Positions 5,642 to 5,687 of a stretch of DNA of 5,687 nucleotides are shown here, piece by piece; within the stretch, counting starts at the first letter, position 1; each line of letters opens with the position of its first letter. The notes beneath the pieces were generated by a model. The model was given only the letters and a program-made list of their open reading frames with translations, was not told where the DNA came from and ran no database searches. A program made the position numbers and the translations under genes. Origin of the DNA: Rudanella sp. (GTDB taxonomy: Bacteria > Bacteroidota > Bacteroidia > Cytophagales > Spirosomataceae). Location: contig JAJAYX010000503.1 of NCBI GenBank assembly GCA_026785985.1, forward strand, positions 1 to 5,687. Reading direction: 5' to 3'.

Positions 5642-5687
5642 ATGGAGGAAACTATCGAACTAACAGAAGCCGAAATTTTACGCGGAA
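5642..5687 (+). CDS. Start of a third Uma2 family gene (cut by window edge)
   Basis: Fifteen codons are visible, MEETIELTEAEILRG, and the frame continues off the right edge. The Glu-rich start resembles that of copy 2 (MEAQAIEITEVETILEE). The promoter block and divergent position next to a permease start are the same as for copy 2. A nearby ATG at 5637 is in another frame. The family call depends on this context and the short N-terminus; the catalytic motifs lie outside the window. Confidence 0.6.
   Translation, partial: MEETIELTEAEILRG

Overview
The window looks like a chromosomal accessory stretch of a Bacteroidetes bacterium, probably a Cytophagales member close to Spirosoma. Four things suggest this: promoter boxes of the Bacteroidetes form TAnnTTTG ahead of several genes, no Shine-Dalgarno sequences, a Bacteroidetes-style two-halved FtsX/MacB-like permease of about 800 residues, and several Uma2 (DUF820) genes close together. 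The genus is an inference from protein style; no marker gene is present.

Left part (1-1350). A minus-strand gene running off the left edge starts with a signal peptide and resembles the N-terminus of secreted M1-type aminopeptidases. A 342-base intergenic stretch (196-537) follows. It has two divergent promoter-like boxes, two perfect hairpins and a possible decayed small minus-strand reading frame. Next comes a class I SAM-dependent methyltransferase (538-1293, +) closed by a strong intrinsic terminator.

Right part (1350-5687). Here the arrangement repeats: a short plus-strand Uma2-family PD-(D/E)XK nuclease-like gene faces, tail to tail, a minus-strand permease. Unit A is Uma2-1 (1379-1858) against an intact 811-residue permease (4295-1860), with 1 base between the stops. 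Unit B is Uma2-2 (4336-4806) against a broken permease (5599-4818), with 11 bases between. Unit C begins with Uma2-3 at 5642 and leaves the window. Each Uma2 gene is preceded by nearly the same promoter block (TATCTTTG followed by A-rich DNA), 17 to 19 bases from its ATG. In units B and C this block lies just in front of the divergent permease start, and the conserved sequence runs through that start codon. The permease 3' ends are also similar as DNA for about 300 bp.

How the genes may work together: the permease is the membrane part of a type VII (MacB/FtsX-like) ABC transporter; its ATPase is not in the window. The Uma2 proteins are predicted nucleases without an obvious link to transport. 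Their regular interleaving with permeases, shared promoter block, AT-richer base content and tail-to-tail antisense layout are the most unusual aspects of the window. They suggest either a duplicating two-gene unit or a small nuclease gene that repeatedly lodges between permease genes. This is inference from two and a half units.
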